DNA from: Hyphomicrobium sp. CS1GBMeth3
GTDB lineage: Bacteria > Pseudomonadota > Alphaproteobacteria > Rhizobiales > Hyphomicrobiaceae
Length of the DNA: 64,000 nt
Direction of reading: 5' to 3'
Assembly (NCBI RefSeq): GCF_900117455.1
Contig: NZ_FPHO01000003.1
Location: 1,826,501 to 1,890,500 of the forward strand
The notes beneath the pieces are model-generated. The model was not told the DNA's origin. It worked only from the letters and a program-made list of their open reading frames with translations, and searched no databases. Every line of letters begins with the position of its first letter. The first letter of the stretch is position 1. Positions 1 to 9,044 of this stretch are shown here, piece after piece. The translations under genes and the position numbers were made by a program.

Positions 1-2
1 TC

Positions 3-746
3 GATCAGCGTCACCTTGCGTTCAAATCCGCCGAGGCGCAGCTCGAATCTTCACGCGGCGCGCTTGCGCAGGCCAAGGCAGAGAAAAGCCAGATCGAGGC
101 GCAACGCCGCGAGCTTGTCTGGCGTCGCGGTCGCGCCGAGGTACGCGCCCCCGCAGACGGCATTGTAAGCAAGCGCGCGGGCCGCATCGGCGGCATCGCC
201 ACCGCAAGCACGCTGACCGGCGGCGATACCATGTTCCGCATTATCGAAAAGGGCGAGATCGAGCTCGATGCGGAGGTCGCCGAGACGCACCTGTGGAAGA
301 TCAAGCCGGGCCAGCCGGCGCGCATCGCGGCGCCCGGCGGCCTCGAGGTGGATGGTAAGGTGCGCCTGGTCTCCCCCGAGGTGGACAAGGCAACCCGCCT
401 TGGCCGGGTGCGCATCTTCCTGGGCGACAACCCTGCCCTCAAGGTCGGCGCCTTCGGACGCGGCTTGGTCGAGACCGGTCGCGGTCGTGCCATCGCCGTG
501 CCCCTCTCCGCCGTTCTCTACACGGCCGAGGGCCCGAGCATCCAGGTCGTCACCAACGGCAAGGTTGCAACGCGTGCGATCAAGACGGGGCTTGAGGCGA
601 ACGGCATGATTGCCGTCGAGAGCGGCCTTGCCGAAGGCGGTCTCGTCGTCGCAAAAGCCGGCACGTTTCTGCGCAACGGCGATGCGGTCCGGGCCGTGAA
701 GCCTGAGGCAGCCGCCTCCGGCGAGCTTAGCGAGGCCAGCCAATGA
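3..746 (+). CDS. RND efflux periplasmic adaptor subunit (5' end cut off by the window)
   Basis: The reading frame is already open at base 3, so only the C-terminal part of a membrane-fusion (HlyD/AcrA-like) adaptor is present. An Ala/Gln/Glu-rich coiled-coil stretch is followed by a lipoyl-type half-motif (RAPADGIV), then a beta-barrel region and a membrane-proximal domain. Such adaptors link the inner-membrane RND pump to an outer-membrane channel across the periplasm. The stop overlaps the ATG of the pump gene by 4 bases (ATGA), implying translational coupling. Substrate is not evident. The outer-membrane partner is not in the window. Confidence 0.85.
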   Translation, partial: DQRHLAFKSAEAQLESSRGALAQAKAEKSQIEAQRRELVWRRGRAEVRAPADGIVSKRAGRIGGIATASTLTGGDTMFRIIEKGEIELDAEVAETHLWKIKPGQPARIAAPGGLEVDGKVRLVSPEVDKATRLGRVRIFLGDNPALKVGAFGRGLVETGRGRAIAVPLSAVLYTAEGPSIQVVTNGKVATRAIKTGLEANGMIAVESGLAEGGLVVAKAGTFLRNGDAVRAVKPEAAASGELSEASQ

Positions 747-3700
747 ACGTCTCGGCCTGGTCGATCCGCCATCCGGTACCGTCGTTGGTGCTGTTTCTCG
801 TGCTGATGGTGCTCGGCGTGCTGAGCTTCCAGTCGCTTCCTGTCACGCGCTTTCCGAACATCGACGTGCCGATCGTGCAGGCGCGTATCTATCAGTCCGG
901 CGCCGCGCCGTCCGAGCTCGAGACGCAGGTGACCAAGCGCGTCGAGGATGCCATTGCCGGCGTCACCGGAGTGAAGCACGTCACATCGGCCATCACCGAA
1001 GGCTCGTCCCTGACGACCGTCGAGTTCTACCTTGAAGTGGACCCGGACCGCGCTCTGAATGACGTCAAGGATGCCGTGCAGCGAATCCGCACCGATTTGC
1101 CGCGCACCATCGAAGAGCCCGTCGTCACGCGCATCGAGATCGAAGGCCTTCCGGTCGTCACGTATTCGGCCCGCGCTCCGGCCATGACACCCGAGGAGCT
1201 GTCGTGGTTTGTCGACGACACCATGGTTCGCTTGCTGCAGGGCGTGAGAGGCGTCTCCCAGGTGGCACGCATGGGTGGCGTGCTGCGCGAGGTTCGCATC
1301 AACCTCGACCCGGATCGTCTGCTTGCCTATGGCACGACTGCGGGAGAGGTGAACCGGCAGGTGCGCGCGTCGAACATCAATCTGGCCGGTGGACGCGGCG
1401 AGATCGCCGGCCGCGAGCAGGCCATCCGTACGCTCGCGAGCAAGGAGACAGTTGCCGAGCTGGCGCAGACGATGATTGCGCTGCCCGGCAACCGCAAAGT
1501 GCGTCTCGATCAGCTTGGCACCGTCACCGACGAGGTTGAGGAGCCGCGCACCTTCGCGAAGCTCGACGGCCAGGACATCGTCGCGTTCGCGATCTCGCGC
1601 GCCAAAGGCGAAAGCGATACGGGCGTGGCGGAACGCGTCGCCGAGAGGATCGACGAAATCCGCAAGCTCTATCCGGATGTCACGCTGCAGCGCATCGACA
1701 ACACCGTCGACTATACGATGGGCTCCTATGAAGCCACCATGAAGACCCTCATGGAGGGCGCGGCGTTGGCGGTGATCGTCGTGTTTCTGTTTCTGCGCGA
1801 TCTGCGCGCGACGATCATTGCCGCCATTGCACTGCCCTTGTCGATCATCCCTGCCTTCTGGGCCATGTCGGCGATGGATTTCTCGCTCAACCTCGTGAGC
1901 CTTCTGGCCATCACCATCGTCACCGGCATCCTCGTCGACGACGCCATCGTCGAGATCGAGAACATCGTCCGGCATATCAATATGGGCAAATCGCCTTATC
2001 GAGCCTCGCTCGAGGCGGCGGACGAGATCGGCCTTGCCGTCATCGCCATCACCACGACCATCATCGCTGTGTTCACGCCGGTGTCGTTCATGGGCGGCAT
2101 CGCGGGACAGTACTTCAAGCAGTTCGGCCTCGTGGTCGCGGCCGCCGTCTTCTTCTCGCTGCTCGTGGCGCGCCTCGTCACGCCTCTGCTCGCCGCCTAC
2201 TTCATGCGTGCTCACGACCACGTCGAGAAGGAAGGCCGGCTGATGCGTCTTTACACGCGCCTCGTGGGCTGGTCCGTCCGCCATCACTTCGCAACCGTCG
2301 GGCTCGGCCTCCTGATCTTCGCTGGCTCCATCGGCAGCTTTTATCTGCTGCCGTCTGGCTTCCTGCCGCAGGAGGATTCCGGACGCATGCTGCTCGGTGT
2401 CGAGCTTCCCCCGGGCTCGAAGCTCGCCGACACCGAAAACGCGACCGATGAAATCGCGCGCCGCATCGCGGCCCGCCAGGACGTGGAAAGCGTCTATACG
2501 ATCGGCGGCACGTTGCTCGGCGGCAGCGAGGAGGTGCGTAAGGCGACGATGATCGTCACGCTGAAGCCGCGCGACGAGCGCGCCCTCGCTCAAAGCCAGA
2601 TCAACGGCGAGATCACCCGGGAGCTGGCCGACATCCCGGACATTCGCTACTTCTTCATGCAGGACAACGGTCAGCGTGAAATGCAGCTCGTAGTGACCGG
2701 CCGCGACGGCAAGGCCGTGACCGAGGTCGCGGCCGAGCTAACAAGCCAGGCCAAGCGGCTCCCGTTCCTGCAGAACGTGGTCTCCACCGCAGAGTTAGAC
2801 CGCCCGGAGCTACGCGTCTATCCGCGCTCGGAGGTGGCGGCTGAGCTTGGCATTACCACGGAAGCCATCTCGGAGGCGGTGCGCATCGCCACCATCGGCG
2901 ACATCGGCGCCAATCTGGCGAAGTTCGAGGTCGGCGATCGGCAGATCCCGATCCGCGTACAGTTGAAGACCAGCGCACGCGAAAACCGCCAGCTGCTCGA
3001 GGAGCTGAAAATCCCGTCGGCATCCGGCACCGCCGTGCCGCTCTCGACCGTCGCTACGTTCGACTATGGCCAAGGCCCGACGGCCATCGACCGCTACGAT
3101 CGCACGCGGCGCATCGTGCTCGGCGCCGATCTCGTGACCGGCACGCCACTTGGCGACGCGGTCAACGCCGTCTTGGCCCTGCCGGCAACCAAGGACTTGC
3201 CGCCCGGCGTCGAGATCAAGCAGTTCGGCGATGCCGAGATCATGGCTGAGGTGTTCGAGAGCTTCGGCCAGGCCATGGGCGCCGGCCTGATGATGGTCTA
3301 CGCCGTGCTCGTGCTGCTATTCTCGAGCTTCCTGCAGCCGATCACCATTCTGTTCTCGCTGCCGCTCTCGATCGGCGGCGCCATCGCAGCGCTGGCGTTG
3401 ACCGGCAACTCGATCAGCCTGCCGGTCGTGATCGGCATCCTGATGTTGATGGGCATCGTGACCAAGAACGCCATCATGCTGGTCGATTTCGCCGTAGAAG
3501 AGATACGCCGGGGTGTTCCCCGCGCCGAGGCGATCGTAGACGCCGGCCGCAAGCGTGCCCGTCCGATCATCATGACCACCATCGCCATGGTGGGTGGCAT
3601 GCTGCCCTCGGCGCTGGCCTTCGGATCCGGCGGCGAGTTCCGCGCTCCGATGGCCATCGCCGTTATAGGCGGCCTCATCTCGTCGACGGTCCTGAGCCTC

Positions 3701-3847
3701 GTGTTCGTCCCCGCGGTCTTCATGGTGATGGACGACATTGGAAGCATCATATGGCGCCTGTTCAGCCCGTATGTCGGCAAGGCTGACGAGCCGGAGGAAA
3801 GCGCGCCGCTCGCGCTGCCGCCGCCCTCACACACCCCCGCCGAGTAA
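743..3847 (+). CDS. RND efflux permease, HAE1 (AcrB-like) family
   Basis: A 1034-residue protein, normal for an AcrB/MexB-type proton-driven drug or hydrophobe pump. It begins with a typical N-terminal helix (SIRHPVPSLVLFLVLMVLG). Two large periplasmic loops separate two six-helix bundles. The fourth-helix region carries the paired acidic residues expected for proton relay (LVDDAIVEIEN), and a matching second-half helix set lies near residues 850-1010. The start overlaps the adaptor stop. It forms a two-gene efflux operon with the preceding adaptor. The exported compound cannot be told from the sequence. Confidence 0.93.
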   Translation: MNVSAWSIRHPVPSLVLFLVLMVLGVLSFQSLPVTRFPNIDVPIVQARIYQSGAAPSELETQVTKRVEDAIAGVTGVKHVTSAITEGSSLTTVEFYLEVDPDRALNDVKDAVQRIRTDLPRTIEEPVVTRIEIEGLPVVTYSARAPAMTPEELSWFVDDTMVRLLQGVRGVSQVARMGGVLREVRINLDPDRLLAYGTTAGEVNRQVRASNINLAGGRGEIAGREQAIRTLASKETVAELAQTMIALPGNRKVRLDQLGTVTDEVEEPRTFAKLDGQDIVAFAISRAKGESDTGVAERVAERIDEIRKLYPDVTLQRIDNTVDYTMGSYEATMKTLMEGAALAVIVVFLFLRDLRATIIAAIALPLSIIPAFWAMSAMDFSLNLVSLLAITIVTGILVDDAIVEIENIVRHINMGKSPYRASLEAADEIGLAVIAITTTIIAVFTPVSFMGGIAGQYFKQFGLVVAAAVFFSLLVARLVTPLLAAYFMRAHDHVEKEGRLMRLYTRLVGWSVRHHFATVGLGLLIFAGSIGSFYLLPSGFLPQEDSGRMLLGVELPPGSKLADTENATDEIARRIAARQDVESVYTIGGTLLGGSEEVRKATMIVTLKPRDERALAQSQINGEITRELADIPDIRYFFMQDNGQREMQLVVTGRDGKAVTEVAAELTSQAKRLPFLQNVVSTAELDRPELRVYPRSEVAAELGITTEAISEAVRIATIGDIGANLAKFEVGDRQIPIRVQLKTSARENRQLLEELKIPSASGTAVPLSTVATFDYGQGPTAIDRYDRTRRIVLGADLVTGTPLGDAVNAVLALPATKDLPPGVEIKQFGDAEIMAEVFESFGQAMGAGLMMVYAVLVLLFSSFLQPITILFSLPLSIGGAIAALALTGNSISLPVVIGILMLMGIVTKNAIMLVDFAVEEIRRGVPRAEAIVDAGRKRARPIIMTTIAMVGGMLPSALAFGSGGEFRAPMAIAVIGGLISSTVLSLVFVPAVFMVMDDIGSIIWRLFSPYVGKADEPEESAPLALPPPSHTPAE

Positions 3848-3849
3848 AG

Positions 3850-4935
3850 CTAGATCTGCTTTGCCGCCCACTCAGCGGCACGCATGCCGCTGAGCTGCGC
3901 GATCGAGCGCACACCACGCTCGTGGCAAACGCGCGCAAGATGCGCGTTGATCCGCGCAACGAGGTCAGCCCCTTCGTAGATGAGCCCTGTGTAAAGCTGC
4001 AGCAGGCTAGCTCCGGCCTCGATCTTGGCCAGGGCGGTTTCGGGGCTGCCGATGCCGCCGATTCCGATCAAGGGCACCTTGCCTCCCGTTGCCTGATAGA
4101 CGCGGGCCAGCATGACTGTCGCGCGGTGAAAAAGAGGCCGCCCGGACAATCCGCCCGCCTCCTTTGCCGCCGCATCGGCGATCCCGGTGCGGTCCAGCGT
4201 CGTATTCGACACGGCAATACCGTCGACACCGTGAGTAAGAAGCGTCGTCACCGTCTCGCCGAGCTCCGTTTCGGTGAGGTCAGGCGCAATCTTGACGATA
4301 ATCGGACGCCGCGGCGAGCCTTGGGAAACCTTCTCCGCCCGCGCTGCCAGGATGCGGCCCAGCAGCTTATCGAGCGCGTCTGGCGCCTGCAGATCGCGCA
4401 GCCCGGGCGTATTGGGTGACGAGATGTTGACCGTGAAGTAGCTCGCCACGTCGTAAAACGCCGAGATCCCCGCCACATAGTCGCCGGCGCGGTCCGCGCT
4501 GTCCTTGTTGGCACCGATGTTGACGCCAACGATGCCAAGCTGCGGCCGGGCCGTGAGCCGCTTCAACGCTGCGGCATGGCCGGCATTGTTGAAGCCCAGC
4601 CGGTTGATCACCGCCCGATCCCGGACCAGGCGGAACACCCGCGGCACCGGGTTTCCGGTCTGGGGTTTCGGCGTCGTCGTGCCAACTTCGGCAAACCCGC
4701 AGCCGAGATTAAGCAGGGCGTCCGGCACGCGGGCATCCTTATCAAACCCCGCAGCAATACCGACGGGATTGGGAAAGTTCAGCCCCCAAATGGTTGCGCG
4801 CAAGGCGCTATCCGGTTCACCGGCACACCGCGGGTAGGCGCCGAGCTCGAGCGCGCGCAGGGTCAGCTCATGCGCTCTTTCAGGGTCGAGGACCAGCAGG
4901 AAGGGCTGGGCGAAGCGTGACAGCAAGCCGATCAT
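3850..4935 (-). CDS. pyrD: Dihydroorotate dehydrogenase (quinone), class 2
   Basis: Fourth step of pyrimidine synthesis: oxidation of dihydroorotate to orotate with electrons passed to quinone at the inner membrane. The 361-residue product starts with the amphipathic membrane-binding helix typical of class 2 enzymes (MIGLLSRFAQPFLLVLDPE). It has the FMN-barrel motifs GIAAGFDKDA, NRLGFNN, the active-site SSPNTPGLR loop and a C-terminal IGIGGIGSPE phosphate-binding segment. A longer open frame exists upstream, but the ATG at 4935 gives the conserved N-terminus and overlaps the DUF952 stop by 4 bases, so the two genes look coupled. It is convergent with the RND pump gene, 2 bases away. Confidence 0.95.
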   Translation of the reverse strand: MIGLLSRFAQPFLLVLDPERAHELTLRALELGAYPRCAGEPDSALRATIWGLNFPNPVGIAAGFDKDARVPDALLNLGCGFAEVGTTTPKPQTGNPVPRVFRLVRDRAVINRLGFNNAGHAAALKRLTARPQLGIVGVNIGANKDSADRAGDYVAGISAFYDVASYFTVNISSPNTPGLRDLQAPDALDKLLGRILAARAEKVSQGSPRRPIIVKIAPDLTETELGETVTTLLTHGVDGIAVSNTTLDRTGIADAAAKEAGGLSGRPLFHRATVMLARVYQATGGKVPLIGIGGIGSPETALAKIEAGASLLQLYTGLIYEGADLVARINAHLARVCHERGVRSIAQLSGMRAAEWAAKQI

Positions 4936-5273
4936 GCCGCGACATCCTCGGGAATGATCGGAAGGCCGCCGGTGTCGAGGTGCAACGCTTTTTCCCAAAT
5001 GGCCAACGATGTCGGAAGAGGCCCGTAGAGGTGCGGGAAAAGGTCGCCGCCGCGCGATGGCTCCCACACCAGCGCCTCGCCGAGGCCAGCGTCGTCGATA
5101 GCAACCAGCAACAGATCGTCGCGCCCCCTGAAGTGCTTGGCCGCCGTCTCACGCACTTGATGGGGCGCCGAGAAATGGATGAAGCCGTCGCGCATGTCGT
5201 CGGCGGAGCCCCGGAACAGGCCCTCGGCACATGCAGCGCGCCAGGCTGCGCAGTCGACAATCTTGAAGATCAT
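4932..5273 (-). CDS. DUF952 family protein
   Basis: A 113-residue cytosolic protein with the DUF952 pattern: an N-terminal IFKIVDCAAW strand, a DGFIHFS segment, and a C-terminal FPHLYGPLP stretch. The biochemical role of the family is not established. I chose the ATG at 5273, which has a GAGG ribosome site and matches the usual family N-terminus. A GTG at 5297 would add eight residues. It lies directly upstream of pyrD with an ATGA overlap, a pairing that suggests cotranscription rather than a shared pathway. Confidence 0.8.
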   Translation of the reverse strand: MIFKIVDCAAWRAACAEGLFRGSADDMRDGFIHFSAPHQVRETAAKHFRGRDDLLLVAIDDAGLGEALVWEPSRGGDLFPHLYGPLPTSLAIWEKALHLDTGGLPIIPEDVAA

Positions 5274-5581
5274 GGTGCCTCGTGTGTCCGCATTCACTCA
5301 CTCTTTACCCACCTGGCGTGCAATTCCTCCTGCCGTGTTCTCGCGCTCGCCGCCATGCGCTAGAGTGATCCGCCCGCGCAACAGGAGCAAGCTCACGCTG
5401 TGCGGAGGCTCGGCCGAGCGAGGGATCAGGCCGTATCGAACAGGGGAATAGCACGGGATTGCGGGGGGTAATGCGCAATCCTGATAGACGACACTTCGAC
5501 TGAAGAACCGACTGACGTTTTTAAGAGGTCTTGCCCGGGGCAGAGGTCTCGGGGAATGCGTGTCGCACTTCGTCGACAAGA
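5274..5581. other. Gene-free stretch between DUF952 and DUF262 genes
   Basis: About 300 bases separating divergent genes. No convincing coding sequence, repeat or terminator is visible. It presumably holds the promoters of the pyrD operon (leftward) and of the DUF262 gene (rightward). Confidence 0.5.
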
Positions 5582-7231
5582 ATGACGGGGACAGTCCGCG
5601 TGCACGACTTGGTTTCTGTTAGCGTTTTGCCACTTAAAGATCTTTTCTCCGACGATTTCCATTTCCGGCTCCCGTATTTTCAACGTGCCTATGCGTGGCA
5701 AACGGAGCAAGTGGGCCGGCTGTTGTCGGACATCACGGCCGCCATGCGGGCGAGCGAGGGCGAACGCGGCTATTTCCTGGGTAAATTGATGGTCGGCAAG
5801 AAGAGGGGCCAGCCGGCGACCTCGCTTGTCGATGGCCATCAGCGGATCATGTCGCTGACGCTGCTTTTCGCCGTGATGCGAGACCTTGAGAGCAGTCCGC
5901 AGCAACAGAGGCGCCTGCACGGCTTCATTCGCGGCCGCGATTTACGGCTAAGCCCGCAGGAGGCGATTGCCGCCACATGCGAGCAGTTCGTGCAGACACC
6001 GGGCGGAACCGCGCTCGAGCCGGACGAGGCGCTCGACGACCTATCCGAGACCGAACGCAATCTTATCGAGAACCGCAACTACCTGCGCACCGAGCTGTCC
6101 GGCGTGGAGTTTCCGCCCGAGCTGCGCCACAGCTTGATCGATTACCTGGCCGAACGGTGCTGCGTCATCGTCTCTGCGGTCGAGGACGAGGATGAGGCCT
6201 GGTCGTTCCTGCGCACTGAAGAAGAGACCCGCGTCGACTTCTCGAAATCCGACCGTGCAAAGTTCAACCTGTTGTCCATCGTGCCGGGCGCCGAGCGTGC
6301 CGAATGTCAAAAGGTTTGGGAATCCTGCGAGGCGCTCCTCGGGGCCACCGACATGCACGCGCTGCTCGGTCATCTGCGCACCCTGAAGCGGCGCAAGCAG
6401 AGCGGCAAGCCCGTCGAGGTCGAGATTGCCGAGACCTACAAATTCAACGTACCCGGCGCCGGCTCCTCTTTTCTTCTAAGTGAGCTCAGGCCGGCGGCCG
6501 AACGGCTTGCTGCGCTCCGGCGCGTGGATGAGGATCCGCTCGGAGCAGGCACCTCCGTCGAACGGTTAGGCTGGATCGACACGCAGCTTTGGGTGCCGGC
6601 CGCCGTGCTCTGGCTGCAGCAGCGGCGGGCCCCCGAGGAGACGCGCCTCTTCTTCCGCAGGCTCGAGCGCCTGGTCTGGATCATGCGCATCGCCGGCTTC
6701 GATCCGACGCGCCAGCACAATCGCATCCTGCAGCTCCTTGGCGAGATCGACCGCGGCGGCCCTGTGGGCGGAATGCGCGAGTTCGAGGTCACGGCCGAGA
6801 TGCGCGTCAAGGCGCTGGCCAACCTGCGCAGCCCTTCGTTCGATGCCAAGCATTTCAGTGCGCGCGTTTTGCGGCGCATCAGCATCGCGATCGGCGAGGA
6901 TCCGGGACCGATCGCCCACGATCGCCTGACCATCGAGCATATCCTGCCGCGCGCCTTCGCACCGAAGAGCAGCTGGCGAACGCATTTCCCGTCTCCACGC
7001 GCCGTGAAGCAGCACGCCCATCGGCTCGGCAATCTGACGTTCCTGTCTCCCGCGGAGAACCAGAAGGCCGATCAGCAGGACTGGCCCGAGAAGCGCGCCA
7101 TTCTCGCACGCTCCGAATATCTGCTGTCGCGGCAACTCGCGGACGCTGCAGAGTGGACGGCAGCGGAAATCTTCAGCCGAACCGAAGATCTGATCCGCAT
7201 CCTGTTCAAGGATTGGGATATCAAGCTCTGA
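5582..7231 (+). CDS. DUF262 and DUF1524 domain protein (GmrSD-like), stand-alone
   Basis: A 549-residue protein. The N-terminal DUF262 domain has LPYFQRAYAWQ (about residues 30-40) and VDGHQR (83-88), a variant of the usual DGQQR nucleotide-binding motif. The C-terminal DUF1524 domain has the His-Me-finger nuclease signature IEHILP followed by HRLGNLTFLSP..N (about 451-490). DUF262/DUF1524 proteins include type IV modification-dependent restriction enzymes such as GmrSD and other antiphage nucleases, so a defence role is likely but unproven. The start is uncertain: ATG 5582 is chosen, while a TTG at 5531 is possible but sits too close to its purine-rich site. No partner defence gene is adjacent. 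Confidence 0.82.
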   Translation: MTGTVRVHDLVSVSVLPLKDLFSDDFHFRLPYFQRAYAWQTEQVGRLLSDITAAMRASEGERGYFLGKLMVGKKRGQPATSLVDGHQRIMSLTLLFAVMRDLESSPQQQRRLHGFIRGRDLRLSPQEAIAATCEQFVQTPGGTALEPDEALDDLSETERNLIENRNYLRTELSGVEFPPELRHSLIDYLAERCCVIVSAVEDEDEAWSFLRTEEETRVDFSKSDRAKFNLLSIVPGAERAECQKVWESCEALLGATDMHALLGHLRTLKRRKQSGKPVEVEIAETYKFNVPGAGSSFLLSELRPAAERLAALRRVDEDPLGAGTSVERLGWIDTQLWVPAAVLWLQQRRAPEETRLFFRRLERLVWIMRIAGFDPTRQHNRILQLLGEIDRGGPVGGMREFEVTAEMRVKALANLRSPSFDAKHFSARVLRRISIAIGEDPGPIAHDRLTIEHILPRAFAPKSSWRTHFPSPRAVKQHAHRLGNLTFLSPAENQKADQQDWPEKRAILARSEYLLSRQLADAAEWTAAEIFSRTEDLIRILFKDWDIKL

Positions 7232-7234
7232 GAG

Positions 7235-8917
7235 TTACGGCGACGCCTTGGGGTCGGCCGCGACAAGCTCGCCCTTGAGCGCGGCCTCGATCAGCGCGCG
7301 CGTCTCCGGAACGCCGTAGAGCGCGATGAAGGAGCCGAAACGCGGGCCTTTGCTTTCGCCGAGCAGGATTTCGTAGATGCTGTTGAACCAGGCGTTCGAG
7401 ACGCCGGGCTTCTCGGGCGTCGCTCCCTTCGCCGCGAAATCCTGATAGCGCGGAATGGTTCGCCCGACGTCGTAGAGGATAGTCTGCAACTCCTCCGCGC
7501 TGGCATCTTGGGATGCCTTTGCGAGGGCGTCTGAGAGCGCCTTTAGCGCTTCCCGCTCCACCTCGTCGGGGGCACGGTGCCGCTTCTTCGGCTTCACGAA
7601 GTCGGCGTAATAGCGCACCGCATAGCCCGCGAGCTGGTCGAGCAGCGGATAAACCTCGGGGCTCGCGTCAGAGATGTGACGCCTGATGAAGCCCCACAGC
7701 ACGGATTTGTCGTCGGCGTTCGAAGCCGCGACGAGATTGAGGAGCAGCGAGAACGTAACGCCTGTCGGCACGGTGTGCGACGGCGGGTTGCCGCCATGGA
7801 TATGCCAGACAGCATTGTCGAGGCGCCCCTTGGCGTCCTGGCGCGGATAGGCGGCGAGGAGCTGGAGGTACTCGTCGACGGCCCGCGGAATGACATCGAA
7901 ATAGAGCTTCTTGGCGGTGCGCGGCTTCTGAAACATGAACAGCGCCAGGCTTTCGGGAGAGGCATACGTCAGCCACTCGTCGATCGTGAGCCCGTTGCCC
8001 TTCGACTTCGAGATCTTCTCGCCCTTTTCGTCGAGGAACAGCTCATAAACGTAATGCTCCGGCGGCAGGCCGCCGAGGATCTTGCAGATCTTGTCGTAGA
8101 TCGGCGCGTTGGTCTGGTGATCCTTGCCGAACATTTCGAAGTCGACGCCGAGCGCCGCCCAACGCATGCCGAAATCCGGCTTCCATTGCAGCTTCACGCG
8201 CCCGCCCGTCACCGGCACGGTAACGTCGGTGCCATCCTCGTCGGCGAACGTTACCGTGCCCGCCTTTGCGTCGACCTTCTTCATCGGCACATACAGCACG
8301 CGGCCGGAGATTGGCGAGATGGGCAGGAACGGGCTGTAGGTTTCCTGGCGTTCAGCCCCGAGCGTCGGCAGCATGACGGCCATGATCTGATCGTAGCGCT
8401 CGGCGGTGCGCAGCAGCACCTCGTCGAAGCGGCCGGACTTGTAATACTCGGTGGCGCTCGCGAACTCGTACTCGAACCCGAAGGTATCGAGGAAACGCCG
8501 TAGCATGGCGTTGTTGTGATCACCGAAGCTCTTGTAGTCGCCGCCGAAGGGGTTCGGCACGGACGTCAGTGGCAACTGCAGGAAGGGCTCGAGCGCGGCG
8601 CGATCCGGCACGTTGTCCGGAATCTTGCGCATGCCGTCCATGTCGTCGGAGAAACAGAGAAGCCGCGTCTTGATCTTGCCTTCGGTCAGCACCTTGAAGG
8701 CGTGGCGCACCATCGTCGTGCGCGCGACCTCGCCGAACGTGCCGATGTGCGGTAGGCCCGAAGGCCCATAGCCAGTTTCGAACAGAACGGTCTTGTCGGC
8801 ACCGCCGGGGATCTTGTCGAGCCGTTTGAGGAGCCGGCGCGCTTCCTCGAACGGCCACGCCTTGGCATCGCCAAGCGCGGTGGACAGATCGGGATCGAGG
8901 GCGGCAGCTTCGGTCAT
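7235..8917 (-). CDS. lysK: Lysyl-tRNA synthetase, class I
   Basis: Charges tRNA-Lys with lysine. The 560-residue product has the Rossmann-fold class I signatures: a HIGH-type HIGT within [13 protein letters not shown] (residues 51-63) and the KMSKS-type KISKSKGNG near residue 300. Class I LysRS occurs in archaea, spirochaetes and most alphaproteobacteria instead of the class II enzyme of E. coli. The open frame extends 73 codons further upstream, but the ATG at 8917 begins just ahead of conserved sequence. It converges on the DUF262 gene with a 3-base gap. Confidence 0.95.
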   Translation of the reverse strand: MTEAAALDPDLSTALGDAKAWPFEEARRLLKRLDKIPGGADKTVLFETGYGPSGLPHIGTFGEVARTTMVRHAFKVLTEGKIKTRLLCFSDDMDGMRKIPDNVPDRAALEPFLQLPLTSVPNPFGGDYKSFGDHNNAMLRRFLDTFGFEYEFASATEYYKSGRFDEVLLRTAERYDQIMAVMLPTLGAERQETYSPFLPISPISGRVLYVPMKKVDAKAGTVTFADEDGTDVTVPVTGGRVKLQWKPDFGMRWAALGVDFEMFGKDHQTNAPIYDKICKILGGLPPEHYVYELFLDEKGEKISKSKGNGLTIDEWLTYASPESLALFMFQKPRTAKKLYFDVIPRAVDEYLQLLAAYPRQDAKGRLDNAVWHIHGGNPPSHTVPTGVTFSLLLNLVAASNADDKSVLWGFIRRHISDASPEVYPLLDQLAGYAVRYYADFVKPKKRHRAPDEVEREALKALSDALAKASQDASAEELQTILYDVGRTIPRYQDFAAKGATPEKPGVSNAWFNSIYEILLGESKGPRFGSFIALYGVPETRALIEAALKGELVAADPKASP

Positions 8918-9044
8918 GACAGGGGCTTTCGGCGTTCGCGGCAAATCAGCGGAGGCCGGCAACCTATGAGGCGCGGCCGGAAGCGTCAATAAATCCGCGA
9001 CCCAGTTTACGCGAGGACGTGATCGGAGGTCGAAAACGCTATCG

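Noticed and set aside
518..2593. 691-codon minus-strand open frame opposite the RND pump
   Set aside because: Arg/Asp/His-rich shadow of the efflux genes, with no ribosome site or family motif.
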